A program made the translations under genes and the position numbers. Below, in pieces: positions 12,419 to 24,288 of a stretch of DNA of 64,000 bases (position 1 is its first letter; the number at the start of each line of letters is the position of its first letter). Origin of the DNA: Immersiella caudata (taxonomy: Eukaryota; Ascomycota; Sordariomycetes; Sordariales; Lasiosphaeriaceae). The stretch is taken from the NCBI GenBank assembly GCA_030512335.1, contig JAULSU010000006.1:1860001-1924000 (forward strand), in the 5' to 3' direction. Below the pieces are notes generated by a model. That model saw only the letters and a program-made list of their open reading frames with translations, did not search any database and was not told the DNA's origin.

Positions 12419-15400
12419 CCTGCTTCAGACTTTCAGGCTGCGCCGTGGGATGTTGCTAGCAGTTGAAAAGTGGCGTTCTTGCCGTCACGATCAAAATCCC
12501 TCGACTTCGCGATGGACGCAAGCAAGGCTTCTCAGGGCAGTTGTCACTGAGAAGAGTCGAGACGATATCAGTGGACCAGTGACAGCTAAACAAATGCAGA
12601 CAATCAGCGTCACTCCGTGTCGAGCAGCATGACCCCGAACTCTATCCGAAGGCAGTTGATGGCGCGAATGCAAGACCAAAAACCTAACAATGCGGATGAC
12701 AGCGCATGCGTGTGGAATGTGCGTGTCGGCAACTCACTCTTCAAGATCGCTGGGTTGACGGGCTAGACAAAGACCTGAGCCGGAGCGACTGACAAATATA
12801 CGTCGGTTGAGCCGTGCCAAAACGCCGGGACGGTGTCGAGGGTGCAGGTCGACAGAACAATGTCGACAAACTCCCTTTTGTCGTTGTCGAGGTCGAAGAC
12901 CGCTGCGATGGCGTTCCCCGGGATGGCGAGAAGATTGGGGGTGGAGGAGGGAGAACGGGGTTGGCACCGCGGAACGGGGAGGAGGAGAGAGATTGGCAGC
13001 TTGCAGGTGCGGGTGTGCGGGTGTGCGGGTGCGCAGTCTGAGCTCTAATGGCTGGGGCTGGGAGCGGGCCCCCAAGAGGTCCCAGAAACCAAAGTGACGG
13101 GAAACCTGACCACCACGGGGTCCTAGCCCGTTCGTCTCAGAAACCAACCCAAGCCCAGCGCCGCCACCGGGGCCTTGGGTTCTCACAGTGTCGGGTCTAG
13201 CTTTCTGTGTCGCCGCGTCATTGTCGTCGCTGCTGCTGTTTCTTCTGCAGTCGCAGCAACGAACGACAATGCTCCTTTCCAAGTTTACAACGACTGGCAA
13301 GAGGGCAGCAGCGATGCCAGTGGTCAGGCCTACAGATTACAGCAGACCAAAAATGCAGGAGCGAGCACCCAACATCGGAGGACATTCGCAATTGGGGCGG
13401 GACCAGGCCAGTTGCAGAAGTGGGAAATTTGCGACAGGCCCTCTGGCCGTGGCGAGGTATGGGAGGTCACGTCAATGGTGGAGCGATCCTTGCACCGTGC
13501 AGCGAGACCCGCTGGCGCAGCTTGAGCGCAGCTGGGCACAGTTCAGGCGACATGCTTCCGCACCGTGGCGCAAGGGTTGGTCGGAGCTTCCCTCCAGGCC
13601 CTCTGGGGCAACTGTGGTGCGGATGTGGCCCGAACGAACGCCAGGACCCTGGTAGCGACACAGTACGAGTTTGGTCCAAGCAACGGCCAGCCGGCTTCCC
13701 CTCTGGGTCTAGAGTGGCTCGTCCTCCGCCACGAGCCCGCCGACAGACCCATCGGTGAGTGGTCAGATGGCAGCCATCTCCTTCTCTGCTCTCTTTGATC
13801 CAGGGTTTAGGTTCTGCCGTGTGGTCCGCGGTCCTCCAATCAAACGGCCAGCCGCCCCTCCCACGCAGGAGTGTCTTGGTTCGCGGGCAATCACTGTTGG
13901 TCTGGCGTGTCTGGCTTCGAAATCCTTTGCCTCTTTTCCGCTCACGCTACGCCAATCTGAACCGCAGTGCAGCACGGGCAGCACACCGCAGCGGCGCTGA
14001 AATGCAATCAAGAAAAACGTGCTGCGCTCTCGCCGTGACCAGGCCGACCTGCAGTTCCAGACCTCCCGATGCGAGATCGCGGTGACGATGGCCGACGATT
14101 CCTCTTCGATATTACGACATGAGGCAGCCTGGTAATAATATTTAGTGCTGCACAGCTTGCTCACAGAAGCCCCAAACGGGACGCTAGGTCGAACTGTTTT
14201 CTCTCTGAGCTCTCTGGCGCTGCCTCACCTGCCTGATTCCCTCCTCGTCGCCAGCGCCTTGGCGGCCGCGCACCCGGTTTTCTCGTTGGGAGGAAGGGAT
14301 GGGAATCGCACGGTACCCAAAGTGCAAAGCCGAAGAACGACCGTGCCGGCGTGCCCTGCAACACAGGAGAATAAAACAAATGGTTTCCAAACCTTGGGCC
14401 ACAATGCCGAACCGTTGCTGTCGCCATTCTGGGCCGTCGGGGCTATTCAGGCTGTGCGGTGTAAAACAAGCGATTGGCGAGACCCTCCCAGCGAGAAGTT
14501 CAAAGCTCTAAACCGGGTCGCCGTGGGTGAGATGTAACTTTGGACATGCACAACTTTCAGTGCGCACAGTGTCTATGCCGGCGCACATCTCAGCAGGCAG
14601 TGAAGGGAGCATGATTTAGGGCCAGCATCCCCACCCACCGCTAACAGGCCAAATGCAGTGCTGATGGCCGCCCCCTCATTCCCAAGCCGGGGCCTCCCAG
14701 ACTGAGGTCAGTCGTTCCGAAGGCGTGCCGATCCTGGCTGTTTCTGCCCCAGCTTTCCAGGTTGGTTCCCTGGTGCCTTCGTCGGCAACTGGCGGTTCCG
14801 AGCGCTTATTTTGAAAAGGGCAATTGGTCCTGACACCTACAATAGAAGCGCGCGCGCGTCTCCCCAGATCCCCTTCTCGGGCTCAAGTCGGCGATGTGAA
14901 TGCTTGGGAGATGAAATTACCAACTTGCGGGCATTACCTGCATTCCATTATAATTGTCTCTGCCGTCAATGTGGCACACTCGGTCCCTTTTGTCTCTTGC
15001 TTCCCAGGGCGTACGGGGAGGAAGGTAAGGTAGGCGCAAAAATTTGCTCTCCCTTCCGTGCCACACCAAAGGACGCTTGGCTCGTGCGTAGCACCGGTGC
15101 ACCGATTACCGACAGCCGACTCGCCGAACCCTAAGTCACCGACCGCCGATTACAGAAGCAAGGTTGCATTCAACGGATGGCACGTTGGGTGACATCAAGC
15201 CTTGTCGTGTCGGTAGCGATATTGATTAGCCCATGAGTCAAGAAATGACGGTATTTGAGTCTAGATCGCCAATTTCCTGATACACCATGGGGGCTGTTGG
15301 ATTCAATCGATGCGGCAACTCGTCTTTTCAGAACACACAAATTTAGTAGGACCGCAGGCTCGAAACCTCTCGAAGATTACAATCGAAACAATTGGGTTTT

Positions 15401-16124
15401 TGAAAGAAAGTGACAGAGTCAGCTCAATATCATAAGCCTTCCAAGAGGATACTCGAAACCTCACTTTCATACCCTGACTCAACATCTCCAAAGTGATTTT
15501 TCCCTTTCGAGAATCAAGCGAAAAAGGAGGTCAGAGGTCGTCTTAGAGAAGTCGGCGACCCGTCCTCTTAAAATCATCATCAGCCACAACCAAAGGGCCC
15601 CGGCGCCTGTGGATTTGCTTCCCAACTCGGAGCTTTATAACTATGCTCAGTTCTTTGCTCGCTGCTCATTGAATCCAAGCATAATCAATCATGCGGGAAG
15701 TCGCCAACCCGCAAACTCAAACATCCACGCGTAAATTTTTTTCAGAACGTCTGACAACTTAAACTTGTTGTTTCAAACACCTCGGGAAACCCACCCCTGC
15801 TTATCCCTAATATCAACAAGCTCCATCATCTTCACATTGATGGTCCCATAGTCACAGTGAAGGCCAGCATGCTGCTTCTTCCAGAATTGGGTATTGGCAA
15901 CTTCGGGATTGCAACCCAACATGAAGAACACTAACGACTACCTAGGTATCTATTCTTGTCTTCCCATGAGGCACGACATGCACCCCAGCGACGTCAATGC
16001 AGCACAGCCTCTCTCAACGATCTCGCATATCCACCGAATGGAAGTCAATTACTAACATACAACACCGCCTTTTCTCCAAGTAGAACTCCCCCCCCGTTCT
16101 CACCGCCCCAGACGAAACACACCA

Positions 16125-16211
<87 letters not shown>

Positions 16212-19183
16212 CTTCTGTCTCGTGTAGTGCGACCACCAACACCCAATGGCCGGCATCTGAGCACCATCTCGATTTTGATACTCTGGAACGGGAACTCAAA
16301 ACTACGTACTTACCTGTCCCATCCTTATCCAGGCACCATCAAAGCCAGACAAGACAAGACAACATGAATTCAAAGTCCTTTCATACTTCGCTCCGGATTG
16401 TTTCTACTTGGCGACCCATCGGCAAACATCATCTCAAACAACACTACTCAACTTAGCGCAACGATCTCCAACGTCCCCCATCAAAACATCAACTAATAAA
16501 CGTCATCCAAACCTTCCAAGCTGGATCCTCCCCGCTAGAACATCCAGCAAGCGCACTGTGTACGTACTCTGCTTATCAGTTCCAAAAACATTAATAAAGT
16601 TCGACTAACGCTGCACCACACCAGCTGACGTCCAAGCCCCGTCCGATAACCCACTTCCAGACCTACGGAAGCTTTCCCAGTAGCAAGGAACGCCGCTCTG
16701 GCACCGTGACCGTGGACCGGGATTCCAACTTTTAGCAGTAGCATAGGATTAGAGTTCGCCACTATCGCCCGGCATACCAACTCTTCGATCTTCTAGGCAT
16801 GTCTCCACAACCCACATATGCTAGAACGTTTCGCTGGATGGTCTGACTGATCCACAGATACAAAAGAACAACACAAACACAAGCGCTCAGGCCTACTTGC
16901 AGTACACGCTTCTGACTCGGACGGAATGTGGGGGCCTTCAGGCTGAATTCAGTTTGCGACTCTGCGGCGCCAATGGCCCCGAGAGAGGTGTGATGGGACA
17001 TAGTTGGTCAGGCACTCGGATCGGGGCCGAGAGGGTGGAGTTGAAGAATAAATTGTATATAAGATGTCGTTATCGCTGGGAGAAGGGGGACGCTCGCCGG
17101 GGACGTGGAACTCTTCCTTGGCGGTGGTGTGACAACGGTAGGTCGGTAGCGCGCGCGCACAGGTGTTGCCATCGGCAATTCATATTAGCGGTGTCGACAT
17201 CGGCTGGGAGAGACAACCTAGATACCGAACGGAGCATGCGGTATGTTGTGGCACCGACCTTAGAGGCCGCTGGGCACGAGTTGCACTCGAGCGGAGCCCT
17301 GCGGAGCTTCGAGAACGCAGTGATCGCCATTACCCGCAATTTGGAATCTGCTGTCTCGGCGCAACGCCCGGTGATACTTTTGGCTGGGCATCCGTGGCAT
17401 TTCGTTTTGCGTCCCCACAGTTGACGTCTAGGTGTCAAGTGTTTGGACCCCTGATCCCGCTGTACTTCGGGACGACGGCCCCGCCCCCAGACTTGTCCCC
17501 AGCGCCTTCCCGGCAACGCATCGATGACAGTGATCGATTGACGGGTACGCTGTCGTGGTTTGGGCCCAGTACCTAGAGTTAAGCCTTGCAGTTGCATGCA
17601 TCCGGCCGAGAGGAAAGCGCCAACGTCAGCGTTGTCCTCTTCCAATGTAACAGAACGCATGCGATCGAACCTCGAAATGCGCCCAACCGGTCTTCTATTG
17701 CAGCGAGTGCCAACGCAACCGTTACAAGCGAGTTTTGACCGCGGGTCGACGTCTGCGAGACTGCGCTGGCATTGTACGATACCGGCCGTGTCGTTTCAGG
17801 AAGCTTTTGTCGGTGTCAGGGGCGGACGACGGGTAGCCCAAGCCACCCGCAACCTGGGGACGCGGACGTGGTATCGGCTGTATGCCTCGGAGAATTACGG
17901 GCCGGCTGATGATGGGATGAGCTGGAGTGATACGTATGCCTCGGGGAAGCCGGGTATAGTCGACGACTGGAGAGATGCTTGGTATCAGCCACACCTTGTT
18001 CGCGGCAATCAATTTGCGACGCTCTGTGACGCCGGGGAAGGCCAACTGCCGGCTGGCATGGCAGAGCTGGTATCCTCACGGCAGGAATCCCATGTCGCTA
18101 TGAGGAGTGTAAAGCCGATGTCAGTCCGCATTTTATGGCTCTTGGCTAAACATAACGTTGATGCTAGACTGTAGTTCTTCTATCAGCCTTCGTTTGTTGC
18201 TTGGTGGGTAACTCTGGAGTGGATAACGCCAGCATTTTTCAGGCTTGGGTCAGACCCGGCAGGATGGAAGGCGACAGTGGCGTCGATATTGACGATGAGA
18301 AGCATCCACCAGCGCACCCCCGGTGACCTGGTACCGGTAGGCAGCAAGATAAACTCGCCGTGGCCCTGGATCGGCGTCTGTAGGGAGGAGCTAGCCAGCT
18401 GTCTCAAGCTTGGTACACCAAGATGAGACTGAACGACCGCATCATCGACTGGCGGTGGACTCGTTATCTTTGCTGCCGATACCGTGCCGAACGCTTGCAT
18501 TGCCCATCCTGGAAGAGAGGACAGCGTCGAATACCTAAGTGGCGTCAGCTGCTAGTTCTGGCCCCAATTTTTCGGGTTAGCAGGCCTGGCTGTGGTGCGC
18601 CTATGGTGTTGATAGGATGTTCATGTGCGCCGCGAAAGTACGCAGGTCCCGAGGCAAAGTACCCAAGGCACCAGATAGCCAGGGAGAGAAATTTGCGCGC
18701 AATTGGGAAGCTACAGAACATGGAGTGTTGTGCCCCTTCCCCTGGCCGTTCCTAGGAAGGAGCGGCCCGGAAATACCTTTTCGGGTCAAACCACTCCTGC
18801 TCACCCAACAAAAACTGCTGAACTCTTATTTTCGGTGCCAGACACGGGCAAGGAAAACAGAGAAGTAGTGAAAGTGATGGTATTTCATTACGCTTTGCTA
18901 TTAAACATTAACCCCTTCCTTTCCCCTTTTGTCTATAGTGAGCGTAGGTATCTCAGAACACAATGCTGCACAACAGTATGGACAGACTATCTCCACATCT
19001 TTCCCAGTGAGCGAACGTAGTGACTAGCGCCGCGAGGACATTCTCGCCGCCAGCGTTGGCAGATCTGAGCACATTACCACATCCTCATCACCGTCGTCCC
19101 CAATCTCGGGTTTGCCTTGGTTGGTTAGGCGTATCTGAATGAGCAAACTCAATCATTGGACCCGCAAAGTGTCGCGGACACGC
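12419..19183. other. 6.7 kb gene-poor region upstream of veA
   Basis: No frame in this interval has protein-like conservation; the longest (for example 12734-13300 on the minus strand, 17070-17660 on the minus strand and 17560-18174 on the plus strand) have random-looking composition. It contains the (CA)41 microsatellite at 16128-16209. Since the gene on its far side also reads leftward, most of the interval lies upstream of veA and may hold its promoter, 5' leader or non-coding RNAs. Confidence 0.45.
16128..16209. repeat. (CA)41 dinucleotide microsatellite
   Basis: An uninterrupted run of 41 CA units, 82 bp, preceded by a C-rich tract. Reading frames through it translate to Thr-His or Val-Cys runs and are artefacts. 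Confidence 0.99.
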
Positions 19184-20038
19184 TTAGACGGCAGCAGTAG
19201 CAGCAGGGGCCGGAGCAGCCTTCTCAGGGAACGTGCCAGGGGCGCTGGCAACACGGCCGTACTGGGTGAAAGCGATGTTGAGCTTTCCGTAATCCCATTT
19301 GCGAGAGAGAACAATCGTGGCATAGGTGAGGACGGGGATCAGGAGGATGTCGAGGACGCCAAAGAAGACAAAAGATGGAGTGACACCAATCTTGTTGCCG
19401 CCGTCGCTGAGGCCCCAGGCAATGGGGTAGAGGAGCCAGAGGAGGTTGAGCCACCCGGCGAGGACGACGTAGTCACGGCGGATTTCAACACGGGCAGCCG
19501 ATGAGAGACCGGTCGTCAGGGTCGAGATGGCGAGGGCGATCCAGGCAACGGTGCCGAAAGTGAAGAAGCCCCACTTATAGTTGGTGGTAGTGTAAGCGCC
19601 AACGAGGTAGGAGATGATCCAGGTCCAGGACAAAAAGATATTGTAGATGATGGTAGTCCAGGAGACACCAGAAAGCACGCCGAGGGAGATGATGGCAATG
19701 GGGAAGTTCACAACCCAGTTGATGTACTTGGCGAAGAAGATCTGGCGAGTGAGGCCGTAGTTGAGATTGTTGGAAACCTCCACAACGGAGAAGCCAATGT
19801 CGGAAGCGAGGGCAAAGTAGGTGATGGCGCCGACGAGGTTGGCGACGGTGAAGAGGTAGTGGAAGAACTTCTCACCAGCACGGGCTTTGAAGCTGAGGGC
19901 GTAGACGATGGCGAACGTCAGTGTATAAACAGCCGCAACAGTCCACGACCAGTTGGACCCGTTGACGGTGTAGAACTGATCGCCGGCGGGGGGGTTGATG
20001 GTCAGAGCATCGTTAACACGAATGTTGAGGACGGCCAT
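19184..20038 (-). CDS. hsp30: Opsin-related seven-helix protein (Hsp30/Mrh1/Yro2/ORP-1 family)
   Basis: Single-exon gene of 284 residues with seven hydrophobic helices, matching the microbial-rhodopsin fold of the fungal Hsp30/Mrh1/Yro2 and Neurospora ORP-1 group, plasma-membrane proteins induced by heat, weak acid or ethanol. Helix F keeps the rhodopsin-type WLLYPIAWGL (about 201-210). Helix G has VLD at 228-230 but isoleucine at 234 where bacteriorhodopsin carries the retinal-binding Lys216. In helix C, KYINW (104-108) puts Asn107 at the position of the proton acceptor Asp85. It should therefore not bind retinal through a Schiff base or pump protons by the classic route. The C-terminal tail is Ala/Pro-rich. 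The ATG at 20038 gives a full-length N-terminal domain. A perfect heat shock element lies upstream. Confidence 0.9.
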   Translation of the reverse strand: MAVLNIRVNDALTINPPAGDQFYTVNGSNWSWTVAAVYTLTFAIVYALSFKARAGEKFFHYLFTVANLVGAITYFALASDIGFSVVEVSNNLNYGLTRQIFFAKYINWVVNFPIAIISLGVLSGVSWTTIIYNIFLSWTWIISYLVGAYTTTNYKWGFFTFGTVAWIALAISTLTTGLSSAARVEIRRDYVVLAGWLNLLWLLYPIAWGLSDGGNKIGVTPSFVFFGVLDILLIPVLTYATIVLSRKWDYGKLNIAFTQYGRVASAPGTFPEKAAPAPAATAAV

Positions 20039-20201
20039 CGTGGCGGTATGGGCCTGGCGGTGACTAGGTGGTGGTCGATTGTATGAAAGGGATGGTAGGG
20101 GGAATGATCTAACCGGAGACCCTGATTCGAGGTGAAATATCGAGAGCAGGTGGTGAACTGGTTGAAAGCTGGTCTAGGAGAGGATGGAGCAGCAATTCGA
20201 T

Positions 20202-20209
20202 CTTATAGC
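20202..20209 (-). promoter_or_regulatory. Candidate TATA box of the hsp30-like gene
   Basis: Minus-strand CTATAAGA about 165 bp upstream of the start codon. Plausible for a strongly inducible gene, but assigned by motif only. Confidence 0.35.
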
Positions 20210-20354
20210 ATCGCTGGCGTCTGAGTCGACGCCCAGCTCCTGACACACTTCCTCATGAGGATGCTGTTGGAGAGAACTCTCGAACCCCGAGCCCCGAGCA
20301 CTCCGGATCGATGCAGCATCGACCAGGCTGGCCACTCAGAGTCACCGGGCCATC

Positions 20355-20367
20355 GAATCTTCGTGAA
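20355..20367. promoter_or_regulatory. Perfect three-unit heat shock element
   Basis: GAATCTTCGTGAA reads GAA-nn-TTC-nn-GAA, the canonical Hsf1 binding array, about 317 bp upstream of the opsin-related/Hsp30-type gene. The match to three alternating 5-bp units with no mismatch, together with the heat-shock family of the gene, makes function likely. Confidence 0.6.
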
Positions 20368-20379
20368 TAAGCATTGACA

Positions 20380-22730
20380 GCGGAGATAGCGAAGATGCGG
20401 AAGTGATGGACCCCAGTCGACCAACCAGCCGTTCAGAAACACCAAAGAGCGGCAGGAGGTTGCCCGGTCTCTGCTTGCCATTAGGAGATGAAGCCGCGAC
20501 TTCGCGATCTCGCCCCCTCCCAACGTGACAGACCTCCCTCCAGTACCAAACAACCCCCCCGCTCGAGATGCCGTGCTCGACGCGCCACCGTCACTGCGTC
20601 GTCCCCAGGGTCCTGCCGGCCGTTCGCAGTGACGATGAGAACCAAAAGAAAACCCAACCGAAACGTAATGCCATCATGAAAAATCGGCTCGAGCCTCTTC
20701 TCCTCGGACGTTTGGTTTCGGCATCGAACAGCCGTGGGGACTGCGGTCCTCTCACTCAGCTCCGCGGTCGTCGCTGGTCTGGGTGGTATCCGCCCGGAGC
20801 CGGAATCGTCGGAGCGCGCTGCCTACCTATCAGTAGTAAGTTGATTCGCCGCTCTGCCCATCCGTCAGCACCCGGCCGCAGCCGACGATAGATCGTCCTG
20901 CCGGGGATGACCACATGACGGTATGAATAAGAGCACGAGAAAAAATGGCCCCAGTTCCAGATGCAGAACGAGTGCGGAGAACCCAAGTCGAAGTGAGCGA
21001 GCGCCGTACAGACGGCAGGAGCGACCGCTTCCTCACATTGGCCAGCGGCGCCATCCTCCAAACAATCACCCATGGATCGCCAGCAAACATCCATAATACA
21101 AAACCCCGAATGGCGATCTCGTCACACCGACCCGATGTCGCGATCCCTGCGGGCTGCTACCATACCCTGCGGCCCATGCCCCAGCCCGCCCGACCCCGAG
21201 ACTGCCGGGGACGTCGCCGACGAAACAAATGGGAAACGAGCCACCATGACCCCACCCCGCAAACCCATCCGCCGCCCTGCATGCAGCGTCGACGAATGAC
21301 AGCCCCGAACCAAGCTAATGCCGGCACTCGAGCCCACCACCACTTCCAATCGCGATCTCTCAGACCTTCAACCGTGTGTCATGCCACCGCGCTTTCTGTC
21401 CCTGTCCGGCCTTGCCAATCGGCCAGCTCGCTTGGAGGCACGTGGCGTGCCCTGAAGACATCGCGACATTGTCCGGGCGATTCCGTCAGCAATCCTTCTC
21501 ATGTTGGTGGACTCAGTGTTGCGTCTTAGCCGTGTGTAACCGTGTTCACCGACGGTGTCTAAACTGCCCGGTTGATCACACTACACCCATAAGAGTGTCC
21601 AGTTGTCTGTCTCGAACAGTCTATTGTCTCTTGGTATAAGACTAGGAATCTCGACCAAGTCACCTGGACGGATTCACCTGAACGGATCGGAATGCTAATG
21701 CCGATACGCTCCTATTACCGTACGATGCTGGGTTGCGGAGGGCTCGGAAGCTGTTAGGGTGTCTGCACGAGATGCTTCAACTCGAATCTTATCGGACATC
21801 GGTTGGCTAGATACGTCTTCCAGATGACAAATGATGGATCGTGAGCCTTCCGGCCTCTAGCATGAAGCCAAGGTTTGCCAGAGCAAGGGTCACGCTGGCC
21901 GTGTTATTCTGGACTCGAATTTGTAAGCTGGGCGAGTTGTATTTGCTGGCATCATTCCCCCTTTCTCGGGAAAAAAACAGGGTGGGAAAGGGGCCTCTGA
22001 TGTTTAGATTGGTTGTATGAGTGCCTTGCCCACCTGTGGCACAGAGTACTGAGTGCTTAAGTCTGATTAGTACATGAAGCCACTGCAAAAACGCACATTG
22101 CTACGCCTGGAGTCTCGTCTGAAAGAACGAAAAGGTCTGCACATGATTCGCTCCAGGATTGTGGCCTGTTTTGTCATCTCTTGACTGGGTTCCCTCAACG
22201 GCTTTGCTTCGACGGACTACCTCACCTTACCAGATCATAATACCCATGACGACCTTGAGACTCGCCATTAGTGTAACTATGATTACTCCTTTGTAAATAG
22301 GGCATTAGCCCAGTTCCAAGGACCTGGATGGGGTCTCGGTGGTGGTTCTCAATCTTTGGTAGGTTGGCCCATGGGACGCAGCCTCTTTCCCTTCTTTCCC
22401 TTCTTTCATTCTCATCCCACTCATTTCGCTACCAACCACCCGGATTTGAACGACACAGGGAAGTCCAAGTGGAGGAATTTACGCTCATGGAGAATCTACC
22501 CGCGTTGCGATGTGGGATTAGCCCCAAAGCAGCATTACTTGGCAGCCATCAGGGTGCCTGGAGAACCTTGATGAGCCCAACATGCACCCTCGAATGCAAG
22601 CACCATGTAAATATTCAGAGTTGGCAGATCCATTCAAGAACCTCAATGGTCTGAAGAATTTTCAGCTCGACTACGCTAGAGAAAACAACTGTTGTACACG
22701 GCGATCGACGGTGACAACGGGCTCACTGTA
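20380..22730. other. Intergenic region between hsp30-like and Pra1-like genes
   Basis: Contains the distal promoter of the divergent Hsp30-type gene and the promoter of the Pra1-like gene. Short open frames have no family resemblance. No repeats or RNA genes seen. Confidence 0.45.
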
Positions 22731-22733
22731 TAG

Positions 22734-22746
22734 CTATATTTAAGGG
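22734..22746 (+). promoter_or_regulatory. Candidate TATA box of the Pra1-like gene
   Basis: AGCTATATTTAAGG lies about 75-85 bp upstream of the start codon at 22819 and is followed by a CA-rich leader, the usual layout of a fungal TATA promoter. Confidence 0.5.
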
Positions 22747-22818
22747 GTTCTCAACCACAACATTTCACCTCACCACACTCAATTCAACTCATCTCACAAC
22801 GCTGAGGAAGTTGCCAAC

Positions 22819-23863
22819 ATGCAGTGCCTATTATTTCTCACCCTTCTCTTCTCAACGGCGCTCGGCCGTCCGACCTCCTCCTCTCGCCTCCCATCCTCCA
22901 TCTACTCTCCCCCTTCCTACTCCTACCTCTCCGAGTTCAAGTCCCCGTTCCCAATCCACTCCTCATGCAACGCCACCGCATACCGCGTTTTATCCTCCGC
23001 GCTCTGGGAGACGGTCACCATGGCGCGCACCGCAAAAGAATATCTCTTGGATGTCGGTAATCAGTCGCCCATTTTTCAGAAATATTTCGGCGCTACAGGT
23101 CAGACAGCAGTTCCCATTGGGATATACGAGCGAATAATCGAGGCCAATCACGATGTGATGCTGTTTCGATGTGATGACCCGGATCAGAATTGTGCGACGC
23201 AAGAGGGTATGTTTACGTTTGGTCTTCCCCTTTTGGCCCCCTTTTGCCCTCCAGACCTACCCCCTTCTGACTTCATTCAAACCCATTTCCAATATGATTC
23301 TAACCCCATTGCAAACCTGTTTCCCTAAACTCCCCCCCCCCACCCCCCCACCGTCTAAACCCATCTTAAACTCCTTTCAACCCTCTTTCAACCTCACTTT
23401 CAAAACCCATTCGGGCGCTTACCACACCCTTTCGTACCCTTCTTTCAACCCCTTTCCGGCCGCCCGTCGCCCCCAGCAAAAACACCAAGTAAGAACCTAC
23501 TAACACCGCCCAGGCTGGGCTGGGCACTGGCGCGGTATCAACGCGACCTCTGAAACCGTCATCTGCCCCCTCTCCTTCGCCAAGCGGCTCCCCCTACCCC
23601 AGCTCTGCCTCAACAATTACACCGTCAAGAACTCCCCGCTCAACACCTTCTGGGCGACCGATCTGCTCCACCGCCTCCTGCACATTCCGAACATCAGCGA
23701 GAACGTAGTCGACCACTTCGCGTCCGGATACGACGGTGTGTTGAAGCTAGCCAAGGTGAGTCCGGAGAAGGCTGTCATCGATAGTGATGCGATTCAGTAC
23801 TTTGCGTTGGAGGTGTTTGCGTTGTTTTACGGAGCGCCCGGGACGGGATGTTTGGGGGAGTAA
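22819..23863 (+). CDS. Secreted Asp f 2/Pra1-like zincin-related protein
   Basis: Two exons, 22819-23206 and 23514-23863, encode 245 residues. The signal peptide is residues 1-16 (MQCLLFLTLLFSTALG). The mature part resembles the fungal Asp f 2/Pra1 group, secreted zinc-binding proteins also known as major allergens: HSSCNATAYRVLSSALWETV, GHWRGINATSETVICPLSF and DSDAIQYFALEVFALFYG. Where metalloproteases have HExxH it has HRLLH, so the glutamate is absent. The chain ends at GAPGTGCLGE, without the His-rich tail of zincophore members. Splicing joins G|GC and restores the conserved EGWAGHWRG; the intron is 307 nt with a CTAAC branch site close to the acceptor. Two N-glycosylation sequons (NAT) are visible. 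Its neighbours do not include a zinc transporter, unlike the divergent pairs described in Aspergillus and Candida. Family assignment is good; function is inferred. Confidence 0.85.
23207..23513 (+). other. Unusually long C/T-rich intron
   Basis: A 307-nt intron in the Pra1-like gene, about five times the usual length here. Donor GTATGT, acceptor CCCAG, branch CTAAC at about 23499. The plus strand is strongly pyrimidine-rich with repeated CCC-TTTCAACC-like words and a run of C near 23332-23348. Confidence 0.8.
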
Positions 23864-24288
23864 GTAGTGGTTCAAATGGGGAGAAGATGCCTGGTGCTGG
23901 GCGTACGAGGGCTGCGGCTAGAAGAGGGAGGGCATCTGCTCCATGCGAAAATTGCCACTTGCCAACAAAAGGGTAGCGATGGTTCATAGAAGTGAGCAGT
24001 AGATAATCCATTCATGCATTCGCTATCCGCCCATCCTATCAATGTGACCGTCAAGATACTCAAAACAAACATAGTGGACCGTTTTCTCCGCTGTCCCAGA
24101 TATTGTCTGGCCAAGATGCATGCGCTGTGTGTGCTTTGTCTCCCACAGTTACCTTACATGGGTATTCCCGGGAGTTATGCCTTCGGAGCCCGGTTTACCA
24201 ATCCCACATCCTTCCAAACTTGAACCACCGTTGAATCACCATTCCGAGACCGACAGCAGAATGCCTGAATCTAATTCAAACTCAGCTC
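23864..24288. other. Convergent spacer
   Basis: 3' ends of the Pra1-like gene (+) and the ARMC8-like gene (-) face each other. No coding or structured feature seen. Confidence 0.5.

Noticed and set aside
12734..13300. 188-codon minus-strand frame upstream of veA
   Set aside because: Arg/Pro/Ser-biased random composition, no start context or conserved block; overlaps several equally long frames.
16014..16299. Frames encoding long Thr-His or Val-Cys repeats
   Set aside because: Translation of the (CA)41 microsatellite, not genes.
17070..18174. Frames of 196 (-) and 204 (+) codons in the veA upstream gap
   Set aside because: Overlap each other on opposite strands and look random; no recognisable domain or splice continuation.
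20271..20300. GGGTTCGAGA-type word resembling a tRNA B box
   Set aside because: No matching A box, acceptor stem or terminator T-run in range; no tRNA cloverleaf could be built there or at other TTCGA words in the window.
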